Source: Desulfobulbaceae bacterium UBA5123 (GTDB taxonomy: Bacteria; Desulfobacterota; Desulfobulbia; Desulfobulbales; UBA5123). Taken from it: DNA of 12,626 nucleotides. Made by a program: the position numbers and the translations under genes. The stretch spans positions 1 to 12,626 of the forward strand of contig DHYT01000016.1 in assembly GCA_002415465.1 (NCBI GenBank). The letters are read 5' to 3'. Below the pieces are notes generated by a model. It searched no databases and was not told where the DNA came from. It worked only from the letters and a program-made list of their open reading frames with translations. Positions 1 to 7,204 of the stretch are shown piece by piece; position 1 is the first letter of the stretch, and each line of letters starts with the position of its first letter.

Positions 1-55
1 TCCTGATCGCCGCCCGCATGGTTTCGGAATCATCAACCACAAGGATATTAAACAT
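1..55 (-). CDS. Response regulator receiver protein, N-terminal fragment (CheY- or CheB-like)
   Basis: Only the first 18 codons lie in the window; the rest is beyond the left edge. They read MFNILVVDDSETMRAAIR. The hydrophobic strand followed by the acidic pair D8-D9 and S10 is the standard opening of a CheY-like receiver domain, where the acidic pair binds the Mg2+ needed for phosphotransfer. The phospho-accepting aspartate is outside the window. The start is supported by a strong Shine-Dalgarno sequence, AAGAGGAG on the minus strand (positions 64-71), 8 bases upstream of the ATG. It lies last in the visible che cluster, so it is probably the phosphorylation target of the CheA encoded upstream. 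A stand-alone CheY and the receiver end of a CheB methylesterase cannot be told apart from 18 residues. Confidence 0.8.
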   Translation of the reverse strand, partial: MFNILVVDDSETMRAAIR

Positions 56-162
56 GCCCGCCACTCCTCTTGTAAGACTCTTGCCGGCTGGACCGTCCGT
101 CCACGCCGCCCACAACTGATTCGGTGCGCATCCCTTCCGCTTGCCGGTCCGGAATGCCACCC
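56..162. other. Intergenic gap between HDOD gene and receiver gene
   Basis: This 107-base gap holds the ribosome binding site of the receiver gene at its left end. I see no convincing terminator: only short GC-rich repeats such as GGAC-N5-GTCC, and no T-run after them. The receiver gene may therefore be read through from the upstream cluster. Confidence 0.5.
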
Positions 163-1011
163 TCAATTCAAATGCAACAACTCCTGCGCCCGATCCATCT
201 CGCCGACCAGATCGGCCATGTGCAAATCCAGATCATCCTGGGTGATGCCGAACCGCTTGATGCCGTCGCCGTGCAAACTGGTCGCCAGCCCATCCGCGCC
301 GGCGCCGATCCCCATGGAAACGACCAGCGCGTTACTGAGCGCCACCAGGGCGGTCAAGGAATCCTGCTGCAAGGCATCGGGATTATGGTGCTGCTTGACG
401 GCCATGATCATCTCGGGAGGGAATTCCCATCTTTTCAGAACCAGCGCGCCGATTTCCGCGTGGGTCGCGCCCAGCGCCTCCTTCTCGGCCTGCTCAAAAG
501 GAACATTCTCCCGCACCACCCGGCCCATGATGTTTTTGAAATCCCCGGCGACAAACGCGCTCAGAAAACGCTTGCCGATATCATGCAACAACCCGGCGGT
601 GAAGGCGATGCCGGGGTCCACGTCCTTGACATGCCGCACCAGCAGTTTGGCCATGATCGCCGTCGCCACCGAATGCCGCCAGAGTTCGCCCTGCTCCAGC
701 AGATAGCCGGCGCCCACATTGCCCTGGTAAAACTGGGCGCTGCTGCTGGCGATCATGATGTCCTTCAAGGCCTCATGACCGATCAGCACCAACGCCTCGT
801 CAAGGGAGGAAACCTTGCGCGGCAGACCAAAGTAAGAGGCGTTGCAGATCTTCAGGACATTGGCGGTAATTGCCTGATCATACTGGATGACCTCGGCCAG
901 CTGGCGGGCGGTTACGACCGGGTTTTCCACCAGCTCCAGCACCCGTTGCGCAACCTTGGGGAAGGGGGGAACATCGCGGACCAGACTGAGGATTTCTTCC
1001 ACACGACTCAT
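163..1011 (-). CDS. HDOD-domain signalling protein
   Basis: This 282-residue protein starts MSRVEEILSLVRDVPPFPKV. The segment from about residue 12 to 210 fits the HDOD family (a relative of HD phosphohydrolases), with the typical PPFP entry, the ICNASYFG segment and the helix around LIGHEAL. HDOD proteins usually act as regulatory or output proteins in signalling and motility clusters, often without proven enzyme activity. Several HD-type residues are present here: H113 (WRHS), H143-D144 (LLHDIGK), H184 (THAEIG) and H208-H209. The position often held by a final Asp reads SNAL, so metal chemistry is uncertain. An in-frame extension upstream exists, but the ATG at 1011 is preferred: it overlaps the cheD stop as ATGA and follows a purine-rich GGGGGGAA sequence. 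The overlap suggests translational coupling with cheD. The C-terminal 70 residues match nothing I recognise. Confidence 0.9.
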   Translation of the reverse strand: MSRVEEILSLVRDVPPFPKVAQRVLELVENPVVTARQLAEVIQYDQAITANVLKICNASYFGLPRKVSSLDEALVLIGHEALKDIMIASSSAQFYQGNVGAGYLLEQGELWRHSVATAIMAKLLVRHVKDVDPGIAFTAGLLHDIGKRFLSAFVAGDFKNIMGRVVRENVPFEQAEKEALGATHAEIGALVLKRWEFPPEMIMAVKQHHNPDALQQDSLTALVALSNALVVSMGIGAGADGLATSLHGDGIKRFGITQDDLDLHMADLVGEMDRAQELLHLN

Positions 1012-1487
1012 AATTCGAATTCCCCCCGACCGGATACCTTGAGGATGGTCTTGCCGGTGCCGACGTGCAAACTGATGGTCCGGTTGACGGTGCCGCCGAT
1101 ATCCTCCTTGGCGATCATCACCTTGTTCTTCCACAACATCTGCCGCAGAATCATATAATTACGCTTACCGATATTGAAGACCTCGGCGGCATCCATCACC
1201 TGCGACCCACCCACCGCCTTGACCAGCATCCGACTCTTGATGGCGCCGTATTTGTACGCCTCCTTGAACAGCAACGGGATGCCGGAGCTGGCGAACATGA
1301 ACGGTCTGGCCTCGGCGCGCCCCTTGTCGAGGCTGGCGTCCGGCAACATGTAATGCAGCATGCCGCCCACCTTGGCCACGGGATCCCAGACGACCAGGCC
1401 GATACAGGAACCCAGTGAATAAGTGATCAGCGTATCCTCGGGATTGTTGCTCACCTTCATATCCGATATGCCGACAACTATCTTCAT
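1008..1487 (-). CDS. cheD: Chemoreceptor glutamine deamidase CheD
   Basis: This 159-residue cytoplasmic protein is of normal CheD length. CheD deamidates specific glutamines on methyl-accepting chemotaxis proteins, setting methylation sites and receptor output. In many species its activity is tuned by CheC or CheX. The family signature is clear: TYSLGSCIG (residues 22-30) followed by GGMLHYMLP (41-49). The catalytic triad known from Thermotoga CheD (Thr21, Cys27, His44) is found here as T22, C28 and H45, so the enzyme should be active. Conserved downstream segments include AVGGSQVMD and IGKRNY. The ATG at 1487 has only a weak upstream AAGGGA about 9 bases away. It lies 61 bases after cheR, and its stop overlaps the HDOD start by 4 bases. 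No CheC or CheX partner is visible. Confidence 0.96.
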   Translation of the reverse strand: MKIVVGISDMKVSNNPEDTLITYSLGSCIGLVVWDPVAKVGGMLHYMLPDASLDKGRAEARPFMFASSGIPLLFKEAYKYGAIKSRMLVKAVGGSQVMDAAEVFNIGKRNYMILRQMLWKNKVMIAKEDIGGTVNRTISLHVGTGKTILKVSGRGEFEL

Positions 1488-1548
1488 GCAACCAAATCCC
1501 TTAACAAAATATCAATCCCCGTCAGCAAAACCATCTCAGACGCCAGCG

Positions 1549-2382
1549 TCATTTCCGGTAAGCCGTGGAGGCAACCTGGGCGAACCTGTGGTTGATGCTG
1601 GTCAGACTTTCAGAATGGCCGATGAACAGGTGCCCGCCTGGCGCGAGGCATCGATAGAACTTGTCCACCAGGGCTTGCTGGGTGGCGGAATTGAAATAGA
1701 TCATCACGTTCCGGCAGAAGATGATGTCCAACGATTCTTGACACGGCATTTCGTCCATCAGATTGAAACGCTCGAAGACCACCTTGCGGCGCAGCTGTTC
1801 CTTGATCCGAACAAAGCCGTCACTCTTGCCCACGCCCTTCTGGAAGAACCGTTTCAAGAAGGCCGGCGGCACCTTGGCGACCCGATCCTCCGGATAAACG
1901 CCGCGTTGCGCCAGGGCCAGCACCTTGGTCGAGATGTCGGTGGCCTTGATCCGATACTGCATGCCGGGATTTTGAGCGATGAAATCCTCCATGACCATGG
2001 CCAGTGTGTATGGCTCTTCGCCCGACGAACAGGCCGCCGACCAAATGCTGAGCCCCTGCCCCCGGCCCCGGTTTTCGGCGTGGTAGGCGGGCAGCACGAC
2101 GTTCGTCATGTAGTCGAAGTGGGCGTTTTCCCGGAAAAAACTGGTAAAATTCGTGGAAACGCTGTCGATCAGGTGAACAAGCTCGGTCCCGGACTGGTCA
2201 CGGGTCACATACTCGTAATAATCCTTGAAGGAATCGATGCCGGTGGCCCGCAGCCGCTTGCCAAGCCTGGCATTGAGCAGCTCTTTCTTTTCCGACTTGA
2301 GATGGATGCCGCATTTGGCGAAGATAAGGGCGCTGAATTTAGAAAACTGCGCGTCAGTCAGTTTGGCGCTATCGAAAACCAT
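1549..2382 (-). CDS. cheR: Chemotaxis protein methyltransferase CheR
   Basis: This 277-residue cytoplasmic enzyme uses S-adenosylmethionine to methylate glutamates of chemoreceptors, the adaptation step opposed by CheB. The N-terminal CheR helical domain covers about residues 5-60. The methyltransferase fold follows, with STNFTSFFRE (76-85), the SAM-binding segment IWSAACSSGEEPYTLAM (113-129), ATDIS (147-151), IFCRNVMIYF (221-230) and GHSESL (255-260). All are standard for the family. I start at the ATG at 2382 (MVFDSAKLTD), which gives normal CheR length and has GGAG about 11 bases and GGGAAG about 2 bases upstream. In-frame starts at 2406 and 2448 would only add a non-conserved N-terminal tail. 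There is no C-terminal TPR or other fusion. It lies 114 bases downstream of cheW. Confidence 0.95.
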   Translation of the reverse strand: MVFDSAKLTDAQFSKFSALIFAKCGIHLKSEKKELLNARLGKRLRATGIDSFKDYYEYVTRDQSGTELVHLIDSVSTNFTSFFRENAHFDYMTNVVLPAYHAENRGRGQGLSIWSAACSSGEEPYTLAMVMEDFIAQNPGMQYRIKATDISTKVLALAQRGVYPEDRVAKVPPAFLKRFFQKGVGKSDGFVRIKEQLRRKVVFERFNLMDEMPCQESLDIIFCRNVMIYFNSATQQALVDKFYRCLAPGGHLFIGHSESLTSINHRFAQVASTAYRK

Positions 2383-2496
2383 TACTTCCCATACTCCCGA
2401 CAACATCCAAGCCTTTCCGATAAGCAGCCCGGCGCCGGCAGACGACACCGACCCGGCGCTTCACCCCGGTCGTAATCCACGAAAGACCGGCAACCC

Positions 2497-3009
2497 TTAC
2501 ATGGTATCAAATCCGGCCAACTCGCCGGTGCCGATAATCCGATCCGCATCCAGAAGAATCTTCACATCGCCCTTGATCTTGGCCATGCCGAGGATGAAAG
2601 CGGTTTCCGTGCTGCCGCCGAACGCGGGCGGCGGCTCGATCTCCTGCCCGGAGACATTCAGCACCTCGGAGACGGAGTCCACCAGCATGCCAACCTGAAT
2701 GGCCGAGGATTCGCCCTGCACCTCGACGACGATGATACAGGTCCGCTCGGTATACTCCTCGGTGGCCATCCCGAACTTCAAGCGCAGGTCAAGCACCGGG
2801 ATCACCCGCCCCCGCAGGTTGATAACCCCCTTGATGTACGACGGCGTATGCGGCACGGCGGTAATCTCCATCAGGCCGATAATCTCCCGAACCTTCAAGA
2901 TGCCGATGCCGTACTCCTCCTTGCCGAGCGCAAAGGTCAGGTATTTGCCTTCCAACTCATGCAGCCCCCCGACACTGTCGCTGCGTACCTCTTCCGCTGC
3001 TGCTTGCAT
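2497..3009 (-). CDS. cheW: Chemotaxis coupling protein CheW
   Basis: This 170-residue cytoplasmic adaptor links the kinase CheA to chemoreceptors. A single CheW domain spans about residues 21-160, beginning KYLTFALGKEEYGI and containing the conserved VINLRGRVIPVLDLR segment (residues 62-76). The end IIGTGELAGFDTM is an unremarkable tail. Two in-frame ATGs lie 6 bases apart. I choose 3009 because the Shine-Dalgarno GAGGAG at 3018-3023 is then 8 bases away, against only 2 bases for the ATG at 3015 (which would give MTMQAA and 172 residues). The gene follows cheA after 53 bases and precedes cheR, which fits one transcript. Confidence 0.95.
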   Translation of the reverse strand: MQAAAEEVRSDSVGGLHELEGKYLTFALGKEEYGIGILKVREIIGLMEITAVPHTPSYIKGVINLRGRVIPVLDLRLKFGMATEEYTERTCIIVVEVQGESSAIQVGMLVDSVSEVLNVSGQEIEPPPAFGGSTETAFILGMAKIKGDVKILLDADRIIGTGELAGFDTM

Positions 3010-3017
3010 AGTCATGT

Positions 3018-3023
3018 CTCCTC
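3018..3023 (-). promoter_or_regulatory. Ribosome binding site of cheW
   Basis: GAGGAG on the minus strand. Its spacing favours the second of two adjacent ATG codons (3009, 8 bases away) over the first (3015, 2 bases away). Confidence 0.6.
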
Positions 3024-3062
3024 AACTCGTTTCGAAATCCGCTCCAGCCCCGACCGCGCCGG

Positions 3063-5324
3063 CTAAAACATGTCACCTTCCTCGTTGGAAGCGGCCTCGG
3101 CGCTGCCGCGCTCTATCGCCAGCAGACTGGCGAGATCCAAGATCAAGCCGACCCGGCCATCGCCCAGAATAGTGCCGCCGGCCACGCCCTTGGTATCCTT
3201 GAGATAGCCGCCGAGGCTCTTGATGACCACCTCCTGCTTGCCAAGCAGTTCATCGACCATCAACGCCCGCTGCACCCCTTCGTTTTCCACCACCACCACC
3301 AATCCCTCGCAGGGGTCGGTATGGGTCGGCTCAACGCCGAAGATCTCGTAGAGGCGGATTATCGGCACCAGCCGATCGCGGATCATCAACGCCTCGCCCT
3401 TGCCGTAGACGGTGTTGTACTCTTCCCGCTTCGGCCGGATGGACTCCTGGATGGCAATGGTCGGGATGATATACCGCTCCATGCCGATTCTCACTATGAT
3501 GCCATCGATGATGGCCAGGGTCAACGGCAAACGGATGGTAAAGATCGACCCCTTGCCCGCCTCGCTGCTCACATCGACCTTGCCGCGCAACTTCTCGACG
3601 GCCTTCTTGACCACATCCATGCCGACGCCGCGCCCGGAAACATCGGTGATCTTGTCGGCGGTTGAAAACCCCGGCAGGAAAACAAGGTTCTGTATCTCAT
3701 GGTCGCTAAGGTTGTCGCCCTCGCTGATCAACCCGCGCTCCAGCGCCTTCTTTCTGATCTTGGGGGTATTGAGACCCTCGCCGTCATCCTCGATCTCAAT
3801 GACGATGTTGCCGCCCTTCTGATAGGCTCGGAGGTAAACGGAGCCGGTCCGCGGCTTGCCGACCTTTTCCCGCGCGTCCGGCGACTGCACGCCATGATCG
3901 ACGGAGTTGCGGATCATGTGCACCAGCGGATCATAGATGGAATCGACCATGTTCCGGTCGACCTCGGTTTCCTCGCCGACCATGATCAGATCCACGGTTT
4001 TCCCTGTTTTCTTGGAAAGATCCCTGACCAGACGAGTCATCTTCTGGAAGGTCTGCCGGATCGGCACCATCCGCATGGCCATCGCCGTCCGCTGCAGCTC
4101 GGTGGTGATCCGGCCCAGCTGGGAAAAATCGCGGTTCAGCTTGGGATCGGCCAGCCGCGCCACCAGCGGATTCTGCCGCACCAGGCTCTGCATGATCACC
4201 AGTTCGCCGACCGCGTTGACCAGGCCGTCGAGCTTGTCGATATCCACCTTGATGGATTCGCCGATCCGGCTGCGGGCCGGCCCGGCGGCTCGCGCGGCGG
4301 CGGGCGCAGAAGCGGCGGCCTGGGCCGGCGCCGGCGATGCGCCCCGTGACGACAGGGCTTGCGAAACATCCGCCACCGACTCGGCAAGGCCCTCTTCGTC
4401 CTCATCGTCAGGCTGCACGGCAGGGGCCGCCACCTCGACCTGACCGCTCTGCACCGCCTTCACCCGCTCGACAAACTGGCTGATGCCATAATCGCGGTAG
4501 GCATCCGGCCCCTTCTCCAACACATCCTTAACGTTCTGCACCATTTCCCGCAGATAATCGCCGACGCTCAAAACCACGTCGATCACGTCCGAATCCATCT
4601 CCCGCTTGCCGTTGCGGACATCATCGAGAAGGTTTTCGGTGATATGCGCCAACTCGTTGATCTTCTTGAGATTCAGGAAGCCGGAGACGCCCTTGATGGT
4701 GTGGAACGTGCGGAAGATATTATTGATGATGTCGCTGTTGCCGGGGTCCTGCTCGAGATCGAGGATATTCACCTCGATGGATTCGAGATGCTCAAACGAC
4801 TCGGCGACAAATCCGGCCAGCAGGTCCTTGTCCTGCAGGAAATCAAGATCAACGGCCGCTCCCTTCTCGGCCTTGGCAGGGGCGGAGACGGCGGCAACGG
4901 GCGGAGGTGGGGCGGCCGGGGATGGAACGGATACAGGCTCCGGCGCCTCGGCGGCCGCCGTCTGCACCTCGACCTCAAAGCCGACCGCGGTCATGTTCTC
5001 GCGGAAGAGCCGATTCGCCGCCTCATCGGCCTCCCCACCCTTGCGCGCGACCTCCTGCATCTGGACGACACACTGTCCCAGCCGGTCAAAATTCTCCGCC
5101 GAATCCGGCAGCTCGCCCATGATGATCTTCTGCAGGGCGGCGTTAAAGCTCTTCGCCATCGCCAGGATCATCCCCTGCCCCTCCTGCTTGCCGGCCTCGG
5201 CCACCAACTGCTCCGTCAACTCGAGCAGCGCGCCGACCACGGAGAGATCCCCCGGCTCAACCATCAAGATATTCAGAGCCATATCGTCCAGATACTCAGA
5301 CAGCCCCCTAGCAACCTCAGCCAT
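3063..5324 (-). CDS. cheA: Chemotaxis histidine kinase CheA
   Basis: This 753-residue cytoplasmic kinase autophosphorylates on a histidine in response to receptors and passes phosphate to receiver proteins. Domains in order: an alpha-helical N-terminal region of unknown type (about 1-118) and a Pro/Ala-rich linker (about 122-155). Next is an Hpt domain (about 160-270) with phosphosite H208 in FRTFHTIKG, then an acidic and Ala/Pro-rich linker (about 290-352). The dimerisation domain follows (about 355-420), then the ATP-binding domain (about 430-600) with N box H469/N473/D476, G1 box EDDGEG (512-517) and G2 box GRGVGMD (564-570). A CheW-like domain closes the protein (about 602-740). All kinase residues are intact. 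No CheY-binding P2 domain is evident between the Hpt and dimerisation domains. The ATG at 5324 is supported by AAGGAG at 5332-5337, 7 bases upstream. It heads the che part of the cluster after a 158-base gap that could hold its own promoter. Confidence 0.97.
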   Translation of the reverse strand: MAEVARGLSEYLDDMALNILMVEPGDLSVVGALLELTEQLVAEAGKQEGQGMILAMAKSFNAALQKIIMGELPDSAENFDRLGQCVVQMQEVARKGGEADEAANRLFRENMTAVGFEVEVQTAAAEAPEPVSVPSPAAPPPPVAAVSAPAKAEKGAAVDLDFLQDKDLLAGFVAESFEHLESIEVNILDLEQDPGNSDIINNIFRTFHTIKGVSGFLNLKKINELAHITENLLDDVRNGKREMDSDVIDVVLSVGDYLREMVQNVKDVLEKGPDAYRDYGISQFVERVKAVQSGQVEVAAPAVQPDDEDEEGLAESVADVSQALSSRGASPAPAQAAASAPAAARAAGPARSRIGESIKVDIDKLDGLVNAVGELVIMQSLVRQNPLVARLADPKLNRDFSQLGRITTELQRTAMAMRMVPIRQTFQKMTRLVRDLSKKTGKTVDLIMVGEETEVDRNMVDSIYDPLVHMIRNSVDHGVQSPDAREKVGKPRTGSVYLRAYQKGGNIVIEIEDDGEGLNTPKIRKKALERGLISEGDNLSDHEIQNLVFLPGFSTADKITDVSGRGVGMDVVKKAVEKLRGKVDVSSEAGKGSIFTIRLPLTLAIIDGIIVRIGMERYIIPTIAIQESIRPKREEYNTVYGKGEALMIRDRLVPIIRLYEIFGVEPTHTDPCEGLVVVVENEGVQRALMVDELLGKQEVVIKSLGGYLKDTKGVAGGTILGDGRVGLILDLASLLAIERGSAEAASNEEGDMF

Positions 5325-5369
5325 GCGCTTACTCCTTGGGCAAGATAAGGATGTACCTCATTTCAATGC

Positions 5370-5385
5370 GCCGCCCGATGGCGGC
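5370..5385 (-). repeat. GC-rich hairpin in cheA leader
   Basis: A perfect inverted repeat, GCCGCC-N4-GGCGGC, would form a 6-bp all-GC stem with a 4-base loop in the leader RNA. It lies 32 bases before the AAGGAG of cheA. No T-run follows on either strand, so it is not a standard intrinsic terminator. It may shape the leader, stall polymerase or stabilise the downstream mRNA; the function is unknown. Confidence 0.45.
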
Positions 5386-5415
5386 CAAATCAGCATACAA
5401 CGTACAGAATTCAAA

Positions 5416-5430
5416 GACTATATCATAGTC
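5416..5430. repeat. Perfect inverted repeat, candidate operator for cheA
   Basis: The plus strand reads GACTAT-ATC-ATAGTC, two exact 6-base arms around 3 bases. It is AT-rich inside a GC-rich region and contains -10-like hexamers on the minus strand. A dimeric regulator bound here would cover a promoter reading toward cheA. The short loop and absence of a T-tract argue against a terminator. Confidence 0.4.
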
Positions 5431-5482
5431 ATGACGCCAGCAAGAAAAAGAAAGAGGAGGTATTCCTTTTCGCCGCATGCAG

Positions 5483-7204
5483 CTACCACGACAACCGGCC
5501 GCCGCCCTCCCCTGGGGTCCCGCCCGTCGTGACGGATTCATCGCCGCCGGCCGACTGGCCCGTCACGAGTCGCAGCTGCGCATCGACATTTTGCAGATTC
5601 CCGGCAACCTTTTCCACCAATTCCACATAGGGATACTTCTCGAGAATGGCCTGCAATATCTCGCGCGACTGCAAGAGCAACTCCTTCTTCTGGCCGGTGT
5701 CCGCCGTCCGCCCCGCCTTGAAGAAGAGGGTTGCCCCGGCCTGGCGCATTTTGGCGGCGGCAAGAGCCGCGGCCGCGCCGATCTTCTCCCTGGCCTGCAC
5801 ATCCGCCGCGGTCCCGTACAGTGACGAAAAAACCGCGATCGCCTCATCAAACCGTTCCGAATCAAGCAGATGCTCCGCCTCACGCCAGCGCTCCTGCAAC
5901 ATCTGCTCGGTACGGCCCCGCTGTTCCGCCTGCCCCTGCGTCGACAGGACCACCACATCATCCATGGACTTGCGGACCACCTCAGCCATCTCCGCCGGCA
6001 GATCCTGCCCGGCCAGCTCTTCGAGCTTGTCCATGGCATGCGCATAGCGACGCGCATCAACCAGGCCGTCAACCTCGAGCAACCTGTCACCGACCCAGGC
6101 CCTGGCCTCGTCCTCGACCCGGTTGAGCAACTGCCGCGCCTTGACGGCAAAACTTCCCCCCGGATAGGAGTATTCAAGCCGCGCCACCCACATCTTCAAT
6201 TCGCCGGGCACCCGCCTGCCGTCAAAGGTCAGATAGGCGCGCAATGCCTCCGCATAGCCGCTCATCTCCTCGCCGCGCCGGTCGGCGCCCGCCAGAAGCG
6301 CAAGCTGTTCCCGCGCCCACTCCTTCTCCTTTTGCCGGGCGTCAAAAGCGGCCAGCAGCGCCTCATAGCCCTTGACCGCCTCCCCGCGCTTTCCCGCGGC
6401 CAGTTGCAGGTCAGCCACCAGCCGCCGCAGTCGCCAGGTGTCAAAATCGCGATATTCGGCAACAATCTTAACCAGTTCAGAGAGAGCTGCCTCGACCCGG
6501 TTGGTCCGCAACAGGGCCATGGCATACGCCTGCCGAACCTTGACGTCCACCGCCGCACCACCTTGCGCGATCGCGTCATAAGCGGCAAGCGCCTCCTGAT
6601 AGTCCCCCCTGCTGACCGCCGCAAGCACCTTGCTGCCGCGATTTTCGGCATCGCCCGCGGATGGCTTTACGGGCGCAGGCTTCTCGATCCGCTCACGCAG
6701 CAGGGCCGGGCAGCCGCTTTCCTGATAGGCGAAATCCGCGCCAACCACCTCCCAGGATTCGCGACAAACGGCCTCCATATCCCCGCCGGCGACAAGCCGC
6801 CGCTGCAACCGGCCATAATCGTCATAAAGCGCTTCGAGCCGCTGCAGGCAGTCATACCATCCCTCCGGCAACGGCTTGCTGCCGCTCACATCCTCCGCCA
6901 TCATCTGATCGGTAACCGTGCGCCACCGATAGAGTTCCCCCTCGTAAACGGCCGACCGGCGGGCGGCCTGATCGATGCCGAGCCTCTTGCCATCGCCTGC
7001 GGTTGCGGGAAGCGACGGCGGCGAGGGCGAAACAGCCGGCGGCGGCGCGACCGGTTCGGCAACCGGCTCGACAGGCGACGCGGCAACCACCGGCGGCGGT
7101 AAAACTGGCGGGCGTACCTGCACCGGCTTCGCCAAGCACCCCGCCCCGGTCAAGGCAAATGCCGCGAGCAAGAAACCACCGGCATTGAAACGCATCCAAC
7201 TCAT
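5483..7204 (-). CDS. TPR-like, proline-rich predicted lipoprotein coupled to a penicillin-binding protein
   Basis: This 573-residue protein is not one I can name. The N terminus MSWMRFNAGGFLLAAFALTG followed by AGC looks like a lipoprotein signal peptide with Cys23 as the lipidated residue, although the lipobox (GAGC) is not ideal. Residues 24-70 are rich in Pro, Val and Ala, like a periplasm-spanning linker. The rest is helical. Repeat-like units around 190-250 (GDYQEALAAYDAI, NRVEAALSELVKI), 258-290 and 440-530 (ERFDEAIAVFSSLY) suggest TPR-type solenoids. The end is Gly/Thr-rich. The start at 7204 is chosen because it overlaps the upstream stop as ATGA and has GGGGAGGG 6 bases upstream; a longer reading frame from 7228 is less likely. 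Coupling to a class A penicillin-binding protein suggests an envelope partner or activator, in the manner of LpoA. That role is inferred from context and shape only. Confidence 0.85.
   Translation of the reverse strand: MSWMRFNAGGFLLAAFALTGAGCLAKPVQVRPPVLPPPVVAASPVEPVAEPVAPPPAVSPSPPSLPATAGDGKRLGIDQAARRSAVYEGELYRWRTVTDQMMAEDVSGSKPLPEGWYDCLQRLEALYDDYGRLQRRLVAGGDMEAVCRESWEVVGADFAYQESGCPALLRERIEKPAPVKPSAGDAENRGSKVLAAVSRGDYQEALAAYDAIAQGGAAVDVKVRQAYAMALLRTNRVEAALSELVKIVAEYRDFDTWRLRRLVADLQLAAGKRGEAVKGYEALLAAFDARQKEKEWAREQLALLAGADRRGEEMSGYAEALRAYLTFDGRRVPGELKMWVARLEYSYPGGSFAVKARQLLNRVEDEARAWVGDRLLEVDGLVDARRYAHAMDKLEELAGQDLPAEMAEVVRKSMDDVVVLSTQGQAEQRGRTEQMLQERWREAEHLLDSERFDEAIAVFSSLYGTAADVQAREKIGAAAALAAAKMRQAGATLFFKAGRTADTGQKKELLLQSREILQAILEKYPYVELVEKVAGNLQNVDAQLRLVTGQSAGGDESVTTGGTPGEGGGRLSW

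Larger units (their letters stand above)
5325..5482 (-). promoter_or_regulatory. Leader/intergenic region upstream of cheA
   Basis: This 158-base gap separates the lipoprotein gene from cheA and is more AT-rich than its surroundings. It contains a pyrimidine-rich stretch, a perfect inverted repeat at 5416-5430, a GC-rich hairpin at 5370-5385 and the cheA ribosome binding site. TATGAT and TATAGT on the minus strand, inside the first repeat, resemble a -10 box, but no good -35 element stands at the right distance. A promoter for the che genes here is plausible, not proven. I see no sigma-54 or sigma-28 consensus. Confidence 0.4.

Noticed and set aside
1423..2475. A 350-codon plus-strand frame opposite cheR
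   Set aside because: It is antisense to all conserved CheR motifs and has no family resemblance.
4359..5348. A 329-codon plus-strand frame opposite cheA, with a second overlapping one of 308 codons at 4606-5532
   Set aside because: Both are shadows of cheA: no domain, low-complexity stretches and no independent ribosome binding site that I trust.
5461..5481. Possible weak terminator stem (AAAGGA/TCCTTT-like) just after the lipoprotein gene
   Set aside because: Pairing needs bulges and wobble pairs, and the stem is AT-rich and unstable. The pyrimidine run nearby does not follow a stable hairpin.
5329..5541. A 70-codon minus-strand frame between the lipoprotein gene and cheA
   Set aside because: It overlaps the 3' end of the lipoprotein gene, crosses the inverted repeats and has no recognisable content. 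Its end MRYILILPKE just before cheA could be a leader peptide, but nothing supports translation.
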